Shown here: one piece after another, positions 8,201 through 16,383 of the stretch
Numbering within the stretch: the first letter of the stretch is position 1
How the letters are laid out: every line of letters starts with the position of its first letter
Source: Pacificibacter marinus
GTDB taxonomy: Bacteria > Pseudomonadota > Alphaproteobacteria > Rhodobacterales > Rhodobacteraceae
DNA length: 64,000 nucleotides
Reading direction: 5' to 3'
Assembly (NCBI RefSeq): GCF_900109555.1
Contig: NZ_FNZV01000001.1
Coordinates: forward strand, 310,001 to 374,000
The notes under the pieces: model-generated
Seen by the model: only the letters and a program-made list of their open reading frames with translations
Told to the model about the DNA's origin: nothing
The model's database searches: none
Translations under genes and position numbers: made by a program

Positions 8201-11165
8201 CGAAGGGATCACCAATCTGCAACTATGGATCGACTTTGACCAAAGCGGCACGTTTGAGCCAACAGAACAGATCGCTGTCGATTACCGCGATGGTGGTTTT
8301 GGCGACACAGATGGCACGTTTAACAACCAGATCAGCCTCAACATTGCGGTGCCCAGCGATATTGGCAATGGCACGTCCTTTGCCCGACTGCGCTGGTCCA
8401 CGTCCAGTGCTGTGGCCGCTGATCCATTCGACGGGTTCAATGCAGATGGCGAGGTCGAAGACTACCTCGTCACGCTGTCCAATCCAAACGGGCCTTTGGT
8501 CTGCGACACTGGGTTCTTCATGGTTTATGCCAGCAATGGCAAACCCATTCTTGAAAAGCTTCAGATCACCGGTAGCCCCGGCAGCTACACCAGCCAGCGC
8601 ACCACGTACCCGCCTGATTTTGCAGGAAACTACGGGATAACAGGCTGGGGGTGGAGTGAAGTGGATAATTATATCTATGGCATTCTGCGCAACACGTTCC
8701 AACTCCACAGGGTGACCTATTCTGGTGCAGTTCAACCGGTGATCGACATGGCCGGCCTTGGTCTCGGCACAGTGGGCAGTACGCTTGAAATTCTTCCAAA
8801 CGGAATCATGATCTACAACATCCTTGGACAATCTGGGCGCTATCAACTGCTTGATATTTCTGATCCATTGAGCCCTGTTAATCTGGGTGTTTTGGATGCA
8901 GGGGGTGGTGCGCCCAATGGCTTAGACATGAGCTATAACATCCGTGACGGGCTGATTTATATGATCTCTAATGGCAACAGCATCTATGCCATGGACCCAA
9001 AAGGCGGCACATCTGGCGCGACGACCACCACGCTTGTCGCCGCTAATGTCCCTTTGCCTGCGGGCTTTGGGTCATCGCAACTCGATTCTGTTTGGATGGA
9101 TGAAAACGGTTTTTTGTACGCCTATGACAACAATTCGCGTCAAGTGTTTGGTCTTGAGGTTGGCGCTGCAGGTGCCCGCCCAGCCAGTTATCAGTTCTTT
9201 GCCATTGATGGCACAGGCAGTGCACCGATTGGCAATGATGGCGCGTCGTGCCGCAAAGGCAGCCTGTATGCGACTTCCGTCTTTGCCGAGGGTACGATTT
9301 CCGGTACACTTTTTGAGGACACCGACAATTCTGGCACCCTGAATGGGGGTGAAACGGGATTGTCCGCACTCATTACAGTCGCGCTTTATAATGACAACGG
9401 CACGCCAACCGACATCGCGGATGATGTGCTGGTCCAAACTGGCGAGACGCTCAATGACGGCACTTATAGCTTTGCCGCCGTCGATGCGACGCTTACCTAT
9501 AGGATTGAAGTGGATGAGACCGACCCCGATATTCCCGCGGCGCTCAGCTTGAGCACGACAAATCCGCTCACGGGTGTGACTGTCACGACAGGTGCAGACA
9601 CATCTGGGCAAGACTTCGGCTTTGCCACAGTTGCCGCCGCTGCCGATCTGTCGCTCAGCAAATTGGCGCAGGACACAAGTGGTGTACCTTTGACCCAAGC
9701 CGATGCAGGCACAGCGTTTGATTTTGTTCTCACCGTCACCAATGATGGCCCAGGTGCGGCCAGCGATGTGACCGTGATCGACCGCCTGCCCGATGGGTAT
9801 TCTTATGTCTCTGATGATGCGGCCGCCACTGGAGGCAGCTATGATGAGGGCACCGGTCTTTGGACTCTTGGCAACATCGCAAATGGGGCAACTGCATCTT
9901 TGACGATCCGCGTGACAATGAACGCCACGGGCGAGCATACGAATGTGGCGGAAATCACTGGGTCAAGCTTACCTGATCCAGACAGTGATCCTGCAGTTGG
10001 TCCGCTGACCGATGATCTGTCAGACGAGATCGCCGATGATGATGAAGCGCAAGCCACTGTGACGCTCACAGGCGCAGGTGCCGTGATTTCTGGTACGGTC
10101 TTTATCGACAATGGCAACGGCGGCGGCACGTCATTTGACGGGGCACAAAACGGCACTGAAATTGGCAGTCCTGCCGCGACAGTATCGGTATTTGACAGCA
10201 CGAACACGCTGATCGATACCCCTGAAGTGGCAGCTGACGGCGCATGGTCTTTGGTCTTGCCAGCAGGCTACAGCGATGTTGTGACTGTGGTGGTGACGCC
10301 AGATGCGGCGCATTTGGTGATTTCTGAAACACCAACAGCATTTCCATCGCAAACCAATACAGACACCCGTGATGGTCGGTTAAGCTTTACGGCTGCAGCC
10401 AACACCGATTACGCAGGACTTGATGTTGGGTTGCTCCAAAGTGCCAAACTGAATGAATCGCAAGATGCAGCGATTGCTGCGGGTCAAGTTGCGCTGTTGC
10501 GCCACGAATACTACGCCGATGCAGATGGCACTGTGATCTTTGACACCACTGTGGTTTCTCAAGCCCCTGCGGGCGCATTCACCGTGGCCTTGTTTGAAGA
10601 CAACGGTTGTGACGGAACCGCAGATGTGGTGATTTCAGGTCCTTTGACCATCGCGCCAGACACGCTTATTTGTGTCATTGCACGGGTGTCTGCCTCTTCT
10701 GCTGTGGGGCCAAATTCAAGCTATATTTTTGATCTTACGGCAGATACTACCTATGGCACGACTGGCATCACTGAGCAGGATCGCAACACCGATCGCCTGA
10801 CAGCGGATGCACAACAGGGGTCACTCAAGCTGAGTAAAACGGTCCGCAATGTCACGCAAAATTCGGTGGAAGCCGTCGCCAACGGCGGAACTTTGGGAGA
10901 TGTTTTGGAATATAAAATCTACCTTGAAAACCCAACGTCTTTGCCTGCGACGGATGTCACGATCTATGATAAAACCCCACCTTATACCGTGCTCGATGGT
11001 CCGATCCCAAGCCCGATCACAGTGGGCGGCAGCCTAACGTGCACGGTGGGGTTGCCTGTGGCAAACGTGGCTGGATATGCTGGAAACCTACGCTGGGATT
11101 GCACAGGAACCTATCTGCCTGGGTCGCAAGGTGCGGTAAGCTTTGAGGTAAAAATCTCGCCATAA
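5247..11165 (+). CDS. Giant secreted DUF11/GEVED/SdrD-type surface protein
   Basis: A 1972-residue extracellular protein. A signal-like segment (about residues 14-40, FSLAVMCAGALIATMGTSAS) leads into DUF11-type beta domains (about 270-380), then two GEVED modules (about 730-895 and 897-1085, each from GDAP to VEDY). A propeller-like region resembling DUF6923 follows (about 1090-1345). The rest is an SdrD-B-like module (from about 1350), a DUF11 module (about 1465-1600), another SdrD-like module and a C-terminal DUF11 module. Such proteins act in surface layers, adhesion or biofilm. No LPXTG signal, barrel or RTX tail is seen, so the export or anchoring partner must be separate. The start is uncertain: TTG 5247 or GTG 5286. 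A strong terminator follows. Confidence 0.85.
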   Translation: MGAQRVLPAVVKRVSKFSLAVMCAGALIATMGTSASDAGDYSIDWSAFDWPDGETGPLVRTLRDQYGFEVDATVEHSGDFISYRNSSGVITPTPDDTTIFGGNIESLILVSDAPPNQGAIGDARIISSVSASSGGVAIRVDNLTIDVLDIDANDNNSTADRCDFITAFGDNGNPTLSPVSATPTLVTGPGTGSGLTGALTANQAQCIYNDGPAGSPTSPNDDTGTVRASFPDATSSVTFWYDESIQNVRNYNVFTNYDPGARGIGMFGNANFTVDQSISLDRSATPTSALAGDNVTYTYTVTNNGALPFNPNQDVIIEDSLLGTVTCPAIAAPIAPGGTVVCSASYTLTPADLITGSVDSTATAGIGAIGQAFPVRLQSNPQSLSVASAVNGPISGPQSCSPVSIFDSPRTQLAGSGSAGALTLSDVFLFDDVTTDVNGNPIDVVFQIDQISDATAVNVSTGLEARMTPADDAFVSFHLRLVQDGTATTANPQGTAIDQSRINGILVQQTDVDSRGTSDDSSDVVGTLDPVTNIYHFNTAPLASFPVGNPAIAMDPAKTGDPTNWLDEPNETNFDNYVTMEFDTFVEARFIHGYTGTSTNDATRGTTILLCAISNTSPDVIAEDDDYTASPINALAGGTAGEVMANDTINGLPAAFPTATLEVLVEATPQNTGDPVPTLEVSGAAAGSVLVPAGVPAGVYTIEYQLCDAVDPTDCDRAKVTVAVFDGNGLDFGDAPVSYLTASHGISLTPTIYLGDTPPDSEIVPQSDATATADDLLETDDEDAVIFPILTQGVNVTLDIDVTGLGYLQAWIDFNGDGVFEDALSERIATDLRDNGTGADVVAGDGVIQVNVTVPTDATTSTTFARFRYGSENGLSMVSFAVDGEVEDYSLLIAAADLVDRGDAPASYGDPRHAVVPSIYLGAGLPDTEVTPQNSPLADADDLAGDDDEDSIAGFPLLVAGSTVPLTVQTNETLSIQLALGIPVSEGITNLQLWIDFDQSGTFEPTEQIAVDYRDGGFGDTDGTFNNQISLNIAVPSDIGNGTSFARLRWSTSSAVAADPFDGFNADGEVEDYLVTLSNPNGPLVCDTGFFMVYASNGKPILEKLQITGSPGSYTSQRTTYPPDFAGNYGITGWGWSEVDNYIYGILRNTFQLHRVTYSGAVQPVIDMAGLGLGTVGSTLEILPNGIMIYNILGQSGRYQLLDISDPLSPVNLGVLDAGGGAPNGLDMSYNIRDGLIYMISNGNSIYAMDPKGGTSGATTTTLVAANVPLPAGFGSSQLDSVWMDENGFLYAYDNNSRQVFGLEVGAAGARPASYQFFAIDGTGSAPIGNDGASCRKGSLYATSVFAEGTISGTLFEDTDNSGTLNGGETGLSALITVALYNDNGTPTDIADDVLVQTGETLNDGTYSFAAVDATLTYRIEVDETDPDIPAALSLSTTNPLTGVTVTTGADTSGQDFGFATVAAAADLSLSKLAQDTSGVPLTQADAGTAFDFVLTVTNDGPGAASDVTVIDRLPDGYSYVSDDAAATGGSYDEGTGLWTLGNIANGATASLTIRVTMNATGEHTNVAEITGSSLPDPDSDPAVGPLTDDLSDEIADDDEAQATVTLTGAGAVISGTVFIDNGNGGGTSFDGAQNGTEIGSPAATVSVFDSTNTLIDTPEVAADGAWSLVLPAGYSDVVTVVVTPDAAHLVISETPTAFPSQTNTDTRDGRLSFTAAANTDYAGLDVGLLQSAKLNESQDAAIAAGQVALLRHEYYADADGTVIFDTTVVSQAPAGAFTVALFEDNGCDGTADVVISGPLTIAPDTLICVIARVSASSAVGPNSSYIFDLTADTTYGTTGITEQDRNTDRLTADAQQGSLKLSKTVRNVTQNSVEAVANGGTLGDVLEYKIYLENPTSLPATDVTIYDKTPPYTVLDGPIPSPITVGGSLTCTVGLPVANVAGYAGNLRWDCTGTYLPGSQGAVSFEVKISP

Positions 11166-11197
11166 AACTGCATCTGTTTTCAGGTTTTACCAATGAT

Positions 11198-11236
11198 CAA
11201 ACGCCCCCAGTTCACCTTGGGGGCGTTTGTTGTTTA
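11198..11236 (+). terminator. Intrinsic terminator after the 1972-residue gene
   Basis: CAAACGCCCCCA and TGGGGGCGTTTG form a perfect 12-pair stem with a short loop, followed by TTGTTT. It lies 32 bases downstream of the stop codon and should end the transcript efficiently. Confidence 0.85.
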
Positions 11237-11293
11237 TTGCGACAATGATGCCCCCTCGGCAAGACAGATCCAATGCAGACAGCAACGCACAAC

Positions 11294-11424
11294 AAAAAAA
11301 GCCGCTCTTCCAGGGGGAGGGAAGAGCGGCATAATTCAGGCAATGCCGATTATGAGCTGTGCGATACAAACTGAGTGCATATGAGGAAACACACATTCAG
11401 TTTATATCGCTATGGTATTGCCTG
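11294..11424 (-). ncRNA. Candidate structured small RNA or 3' UTR element with its own terminator
   Basis: Read on the minus strand, an outer stem CAGGCAAT/ATTGCCTG (11424-11417 with 11344-11337) encloses an inner 17-base inverted repeat (GCGATATAAACTGAATG with CACTCAGTTTGTATCGC) that has only one mismatch and one G-U pair. Immediately after it comes a near-perfect intrinsic terminator, GCCGCTCTTCC/GGAAGAGCGGC with seven T (11330-11294). The element begins 143 bases after the hybrid-kinase stop, with no reading frame between. A TTGAAA-16-TACCAT box pair near 11440-11413 could be a promoter, but it overlaps the outer stem. It may be an independent small RNA or the structured 3' end of the kinase mRNA. 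Confidence 0.45.
11301..11330 (-). terminator. Intrinsic terminator on the minus strand
   Basis: GCCGCTCTTCC and GGAAGAGCGGC pair over 11 bases, followed on the minus strand by seven consecutive T (11300-11294). It ends transcription coming from the kinase operon or from the candidate small RNA. Confidence 0.85.
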
Positions 11425-11567
11425 TGGAGGGTCTTTCAAATTGGAGGGTTCAGTAATCTTATCAATCGTCTTGATGTATTCATCTTAGCCAAGCCATTGC
11501 CTAAAAGCGCGCATTCCTTAGGATAATGATGCTATGCTTTTGCATAGAACCGCACACCACCACTCAG

Positions 11568-14120
11568 TTAATTTAGGACTTTAACATCTTGATCCATGAC
11601 AAGATGTTGCAATTCAAGGCGCGTTTGCGACCATGTTTGTGACATAAGACCAAGCAAATCACAGACCCGATCACTTGCGCCAGCATCACACGCATCTTGG
11701 ATGTCTCGCCCAATGTGATGCATCTGACGCGCCCCCATCACAGCGCAAGCGCCAGCAAAAGCGTGGACGTGTTCGCGAATATCACACAACCGCTCACGTG
11801 TGTTGATAAAGGCGAGATCTTGTTCGCTTTGAATGAGAAATTTCTGAAGTTGAGTGTTGAATTTTTCTACGCCAATCACTTCGATAACTTCAGATATCTG
11901 ATCCATATCGAGCAAATCAGTGTCTTGATCCACAGCGTCATTATCGGCATCTTTGATGTCATTTTTAAGCCCAGCGCAACTTTCATAGAGCACTTGGATC
12001 AAGGTGTTGCGTCGCAGTGGTTTTTCGATGAATCCACTCAACCCTGCTGCGCGGAATTCTGCGCGTTGTTGTGGCAAAGCATGAGCCGTCACGGCGATAA
12101 AAGGCGCTGTGCGACTTGGGCCGGTTCCCGATATAATCGCCTGTGTGGCCTCAATCCCACTCATACCAGGCATGGAAATATCCATAAGGATCACATCAAA
12201 AGCTGACTTTTGCGCCAATTCGATGGCTTCAGGCCCACTTTTAGCAACAACCGCATGATGCCCCAACTGTTCGAGCATCGCTTGCAATAATTCACGGTTT
12301 ACAGTGTTGTCATCGACAACAAGGCAAGATTGCGCAGGCAAGCTATGCGCGCGCCCAAGTGCCTTGTCGGAAACGGATTCTGTCGTGGAATTCACATGCA
12401 GACCAGTCACATCTTGCGCAGGCAATTCGACACGAAAGACAGTGCCATGGCCGAGCTCAGACGTACATGTGATTGTCCCATCCAAACGCCGCACTTGCCG
12501 TTTTACAATGCCCAAGCCCAAGCCTGTGCCACCTGTTCTGCGTTGATAACTGCTGTCGAGCGAGACAAAATCATCAAAGATAAGTTGAACATCCTCCTGT
12601 GAAATTCCGATCCCAGTGTCTTTCACTTCAAAGACCATGACCCCTTGCGCATCGACGAAACGAGAGGCCAATGTCACGTCACCATCCGGTGAGAATTTGA
12701 TCGCATTGCTCAGTAAATTGACCAAAATCTGTTGCAGCGCACGTGGATCAGTCATCACCAACCGATCATCCAACCCCGCCTGATCAAGATGAAACCGGAC
12801 CCCCGACACATCGGCAAAAGGTGTCATTGCGCCAAAAATCGTGGCCGTCAATGTCGCGATATCGACGGGCGAGGGCTCGGCACCTTCATCTGTCTCAATC
12901 CGCTCGATGGCCAAAACATCATTAATATGACCCAACAGAATATCGCCAGAGGTTTCCGCCGCTGCCAAATATTTGCGTTGTGTGTCGTCCAAGTTGCCAT
13001 CATCAAGCAATTGCAAAGCTGAAATCACCCCATTGAGCGGCGTGCGCATCTCATGGCTCATCATCGCAAAAAAGCGTGATTTTTCTTTATACGCCGCAAG
13101 CGCCTCGTCCCGTCTTTGCAGAATTTCGGCTTCTTTTTCCTTGGCATCCGTGATGTCACGCACATAAGTGACAAACATGTTTTTTTCATCAGACCGCACG
13201 CGCGTGGCGACAACTTCTGCTGAGAATTCTCGACCCGCTTTATCAATCATCTTCCACTCAACGCGACCTTGGTCGGCAATCAGGGTTTCGCCCGTACTGC
13301 GGTAGTTTTCAAAGTAAGAATTCAGACGACCACGATACCGCTCGGGCACAAGTAAATCGATCAAAGAACCACCCAGCATTTCATCGTGATCGTATTTGAA
13401 GACAGCTTTCGCGGACCCATTGGTTTCCAGAATTGTTCCAAATTCATCAACCACGATCACCGCATCCAATGAGGCGCGCAGCATTGAATTTAGCCGTTCC
13501 CCCGTGAACTCTGCGTCTTGCGTGGCAAGGCGCAAAGATTTGGACCGCCGAAACAGAATGAAAATAGCCCCAATCAAAAAGGCCGTCACAAAAATGATCG
13601 CCGACACAAGCGTTTCAATCAGAAAGATGATTTGTTCACGTTCGCTTTGCGATGCTTCAGCGTCCATCGCAATAGACGCCAATGCAATTTCACGGGCGAC
13701 ATGGCGTCGGGTTTCCAATGCGTCGCCGAATGTGCCAATTTGCGCGCGCAAAGCATCGTCGGGGCCATCAATAAGTGGAATAAATGCATCAAGATCTGCT
13801 CTGAGAACGCCAATGCCATTTATCGGCCCAGATATGGTTTTACTCACAGTCTCAGCAATTTTAACGCGACTGTAGAACACGTCAAATCGTTTGCGCAGAT
13901 CATCCAGATCGTCATTTTCATCAAACTCAACATGGTGAACTGCTTCAACCAGCTTAAGATACTCGACCTCAAGCTGGGAAAACAGCCACTCTCGTTGATC
14001 TTGCTGCGCGGTGTCGAGCGCGCCAAGACGGCTCCACACTGAAAAGGCGAGCACACCTGACAACGTCAGCCCCAAGACCAGAGCGATCAACCAAGCCGCA
14101 TTAAACCAAGTTTGCTTCAT
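11568..14120 (-). CDS. Tripartite hybrid sensor histidine kinase (PAS-HisKA-HATPase-REC-HPt)
   Basis: An 850-residue inner-membrane kinase of ArcB-like order. TM1 (about 5-26) and TM2 (about 155-185) bracket a periplasmic helical sensor region, followed by a PAS domain (about 205-325). The HisKA site is His356 in SHEMRTPLNG; the ATPase domain has the DTGIGI and GTGLGL boxes. The receiver carries Asp647 (ILMDISMPGMSG) and a C-terminal HPt domain carries His786 (HAFAGACAVMG). All three relay residues are present, so phosphate can pass His-Asp-His to a separate receiver. The natural partner is the LuxR regulator at 14899. ATG 14120 has a GGAG site; the frame extends to 14144. It follows the periplasmic protein gene by 46 bases. 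Confidence 0.92.
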   Translation of the reverse strand: MKQTWFNAAWLIALVLGLTLSGVLAFSVWSRLGALDTAQQDQREWLFSQLEVEYLKLVEAVHHVEFDENDDLDDLRKRFDVFYSRVKIAETVSKTISGPINGIGVLRADLDAFIPLIDGPDDALRAQIGTFGDALETRRHVAREIALASIAMDAEASQSEREQIIFLIETLVSAIIFVTAFLIGAIFILFRRSKSLRLATQDAEFTGERLNSMLRASLDAVIVVDEFGTILETNGSAKAVFKYDHDEMLGGSLIDLLVPERYRGRLNSYFENYRSTGETLIADQGRVEWKMIDKAGREFSAEVVATRVRSDEKNMFVTYVRDITDAKEKEAEILQRRDEALAAYKEKSRFFAMMSHEMRTPLNGVISALQLLDDGNLDDTQRKYLAAAETSGDILLGHINDVLAIERIETDEGAEPSPVDIATLTATIFGAMTPFADVSGVRFHLDQAGLDDRLVMTDPRALQQILVNLLSNAIKFSPDGDVTLASRFVDAQGVMVFEVKDTGIGISQEDVQLIFDDFVSLDSSYQRRTGGTGLGLGIVKRQVRRLDGTITCTSELGHGTVFRVELPAQDVTGLHVNSTTESVSDKALGRAHSLPAQSCLVVDDNTVNRELLQAMLEQLGHHAVVAKSGPEAIELAQKSAFDVILMDISMPGMSGIEATQAIISGTGPSRTAPFIAVTAHALPQQRAEFRAAGLSGFIEKPLRRNTLIQVLYESCAGLKNDIKDADNDAVDQDTDLLDMDQISEVIEVIGVEKFNTQLQKFLIQSEQDLAFINTRERLCDIREHVHAFAGACAVMGARQMHHIGRDIQDACDAGASDRVCDLLGLMSQTWSQTRLELQHLVMDQDVKVLN

Positions 14121-14166
14121 ATCTGCTCCGGCTTTTTCGTGCATGGCCCCTCATCATTCGACTGGT

Positions 14167-14682
14167 TTACTGCGAATCCAGCCGATTCAACTGCCAGATA
14201 GAACGACTATAGATAGTCTCGGTTTGATAGGAAGACTTGCTATCATATGGGTAAACCACCCAAAGCGGGCCTTTATCGCGACGCTGCATTTCTTCGCCAT
14301 TCATCGTGTAGGCAACGATGGGACCATCTTCTGTGGCATCAGTAACAGGAACAGTCACTTTATAATCATTGATCGCAATGGCAGAGACGTCGCCCTCAGT
14401 GATTTCATACGCGGCAAACAGGTCATAAAGCGAAACACCGACAAAGGTCACTTCACCTTCGGTCCAGATTGTCGAGGTAGTGAATGTGGTCTGGGGCATC
14501 TGCATCAACGCTTCAAGCGTCAATTCGGCTTTGATACTGGGCGTCGCAACGGTCAATACCGTGTCACCATGATCTGCTGCGGCTTGCGCGATAGTCATCA
14601 AAGACGCAAAAGCAGCAACTGCAAACATCGGTACATGGGCAGTTGCAGACGTTATGGGACGGGTGCGAAATATCGTGTTCAT
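14167..14682 (-). CDS. Periplasmic molybdopterin-oxidoreductase-fold protein without cofactor cysteine
   Basis: A 171-residue exported protein with a signal peptide of about 36 residues (ending AQAAA before DHGDTVLTV). The body matches the sulfite-oxidase-type molybdopterin-binding fold: LTLEALMQMPQ, FVGVSLYDLFAAY, AINDYKVTVP, and a C-terminal LWVVYPYDS segment followed by SIWQLNRLD. It contains no cysteine at all, so it lacks the cysteine that ligates molybdenum in the catalytic family. A binding or sensing role is therefore more likely than catalysis. It is the first gene of an operon with the hybrid kinase, suggesting that it is the kinase's periplasmic input. The start has an AGGAG site. 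Ligand unknown. Confidence 0.8.
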   Translation of the reverse strand: MNTIFRTRPITSATAHVPMFAVAAFASLMTIAQAAADHGDTVLTVATPSIKAELTLEALMQMPQTTFTTSTIWTEGEVTFVGVSLYDLFAAYEITEGDVSAIAINDYKVTVPVTDATEDGPIVAYTMNGEEMQRRDKGPLWVVYPYDSKSSYQTETIYSRSIWQLNRLDSQ

Positions 14683-14898
14683 TGGTCTCTCCTGTGGCTC
14701 TTAAGAAAGACTACCCCTATTCGTGCGCATTTTTTATGCTGCATAGGTCGAGTTGGACTATCCTTTCGTATAGGAAAATGCCCAAATAGCACCAATGATG
14801 CCGAATTTGCAGAGCTTATCTATACGAACTGTCCCCTTGATGAGACGTCTGTGGTCCGTGCTAGACATATTTGAACTTGTATTTTTAAGGAGTAGCCG
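14683..14898. promoter_or_regulatory. Divergent promoter with dyads of the surface-locus motif
   Basis: This region lies between the sensor-kinase operon and the LuxR regulator. CTATCCTTTCGTATAG (14758-14773) reads CTATACGAAAGGATAG on the other strand; CTATACGAACTGTCC lies at 14820-14834, 62 bases away (about six helical turns); CTATTCGT lies at 14717. These share the half-site seen upstream of both surface-protein transcripts. Autoregulation of the two-component genes by the LuxR protein is the simplest reading, but it is inferred. Confidence 0.5.
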
Positions 14899-15519
14899 AT
14901 GACCCTGCGTATTTTAATTGCAGATGACCACGATATGGTCCGCGAAACCATTGCAATGTTTCTGGATGCGGATGGGGGGTCACAAACCTTTGCTGCCAAA
15001 AACCTACATGAAGCGCTTGAGATGATTGAAAGCGAACGGGCTTTTGATCTTGTTCTACTAGATTTCACCATGCCCGGGATGAAAGGGCTTGAAGGTTTGC
15101 AAAAAGCACTCGTTGCCAATGACGGTCGCCCAGTGGCATTGATTTCCGGCACGGCCACTCGGTTGATTGCGGAACAAGCGATGGAAATGGGTGCTGCAGG
15201 ATTTTTACCCAAAACCCTGCCCGCCAAATCTTTGGTCAACGCAGTGCGGTTCATGGCAGCCGGCGAAGTCTATGCGCCCGTAAGCTTTATGTCTGGCAAA
15301 GATGATCCTGAGGAAACCGACTTTGAACGCGATTTGTCAAATCGTGAAAAACAAGTATTGCGCGGATTGATATCAGCCAAATCGAACAAAGAGATCGCGC
15401 GGGATTTGGATCTGCAAGAGGTGACGATCAAATTGCATGTCAAAACACTGTGCCGCAAACTTGATGCAAAAAACCGCACCGATGCGGCCATGATTGCCCG
15501 CGACGCCGGATTCGTTTGA
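14899..15519 (+). CDS. LuxR/NarL-type response regulator
   Basis: A 206-residue two-component regulator. The receiver (about 1-120) has the acidic pair in IADDHD, phospho-acceptor Asp55 (LVLLDFTMPGMKG), a switch Ser/Thr in ISGTA and Lys in PKTLPAKS. The C-terminal LuxR helix-turn-helix (about 140-205) contains LSNREKQVLRGL and the recognition helix region DLQEVTIKLHVKTLCRKL. An AAGGAG site precedes the ATG. It is divergent from the sensor protein and hybrid kinase and directly upstream of the surface operon. It is thus the likely output of the relay and regulator of the DUF11 genes. A strong terminator follows. Confidence 0.92.
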   Translation: MTLRILIADDHDMVRETIAMFLDADGGSQTFAAKNLHEALEMIESERAFDLVLLDFTMPGMKGLEGLQKALVANDGRPVALISGTATRLIAEQAMEMGAAGFLPKTLPAKSLVNAVRFMAAGEVYAPVSFMSGKDDPEETDFERDLSNREKQVLRGLISAKSNKEIARDLDLQEVTIKLHVKTLCRKLDAKNRTDAAMIARDAGFV

Positions 15520-15563
15520 TCCCTCAGATTCGCTAAACGCCCCAAACACTGCCGAAAAATAGC

Positions 15564-15595
15564 AAAACGCATCTGCCCCCGCAGGTGCGTTTTTT
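15564..15595 (+). terminator. Intrinsic terminator after the LuxR regulator
   Basis: AAAACGCAtCTGC and GCAGgTGCGTTTT form a long stem with a CCCC loop, directly followed by T residues, 45 bases after the stop. It separates the regulator from the surface operon. Confidence 0.85.
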
Positions 15596-15602
15596 GATGC
15601 TG

Positions 15603-15674
15603 GGATAGCGCCGTACTCCAAAAGCAGCAAACCTCCTATCCGACCCGCATATCCACACCTATCCGAACGGATAG
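15603..15674. promoter_or_regulatory. Operator-like dyads upstream of the surface operon
   Basis: CTATCCGAACGGATAG (15659-15674) is an almost perfect dyad. CTATCCGACCCGCATA lies 23 bases upstream (15636-15651). The GGATAGCGCC sequence occurs at 15603-15612 and again at 15670-15679, giving repeated half-sites. This is the densest cluster of the motif shared by the surface and signalling genes. The surface operon starts about 150 bases downstream. The rest of the 15520-15822 gap shows no gene. Confidence 0.5.
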
Positions 15675-15822
15675 CGCCCTAGCTCTCAGGCGATTGCATT
15701 CCCTCCTTCGCACCAATGCGCGGTCGTTAAGTTTCAGAAATGATGGCGTTATCGCGGTTGTCTTTCCTTGACGACCAGATGCGCAACTGCCGGTTTCATC
15801 CGGCTCATCAGGGAAGTCGCTT

Positions 15823-16332
15823 ATGACTTATTCATTTTTAAAAAAGCTGTCGCCGCTTGTCCTCGGCGTGGTGGTTTGCACAGGCGCTCCGGCGTTTGCA
15901 GATGGTTTGGGCAGTACATTTTCATTTCTCGTCGTCGATACAGACGCGGAAGGTAAAGAGGCGCTGGTCGAACGTGCTTCTGTCAAACCGGGCGAGGTCA
16001 TTCACTATGTCCTCTCACATGAAAATACGACTCAAGACGATATGCAGGGGCTGATCATTGCCGCTCCTGTACCTGAGGGTGTGACCCTCACCTCCGGTGG
16101 TCAGAGTTCTTCTGTCCCATCGGTTTTCGAAGTTCAGGCTGAACTCGATCCCGAACTGGAAGGGTTGGAATGGTCCACTCTGCCAGCGATGCGCAAAGTC
16201 GTCAGTTCAGATGGCACCCTACGCGAAGAGGCGCTGCCCGAAGACGAAATTTCAGCTGTGCGCTGGACTTTGTCTGAAGCGCTTGTAGCGGGCGAAACCG
16301 CCCAAAACACCTATCGCGTTCGCGTCAACTGA
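15823..16332 (+). CDS. Small secreted DUF11-like protein, first gene of surface operon
   Basis: A 169-residue exported protein. The signal peptide is about 1-27 (LVLGVVVCTGAPAFA before DGLGS). The mature part is a single beta-sandwich of DUF11/conserved-repeat type: KPGEVIHYVLSHENTTQDDM matches the KPGDTVTYTI-like first strands and is followed by PVPEGVTLTSGG. One module of this kind could act as a subunit, cap or assembly factor for the large DUF11 protein encoded 51 bases downstream. GGGAAG precedes the ATG. No specific function is recognised; the module assignment is by strand pattern. Confidence 0.75.
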   Translation: MTYSFLKKLSPLVLGVVVCTGAPAFADGLGSTFSFLVVDTDAEGKEALVERASVKPGEVIHYVLSHENTTQDDMQGLIIAAPVPEGVTLTSGGQSSSVPSVFEVQAELDPELEGLEWSTLPAMRKVVSSDGTLREEALPEDEISAVRWTLSEALVAGETAQNTYRVRVN

Positions 16333-16383
16333 TCCGGCTTTTCGGGTCTTTTCAATCCCTTTTAAACTTAGAGGTAACTCATC

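Noticed and set aside
9072-9938. 288-codon minus-strand frame inside the giant surface gene
   Set aside because: Shadow of a repetitive, codon-biased gene; no ribosome site and no recognisable motif.
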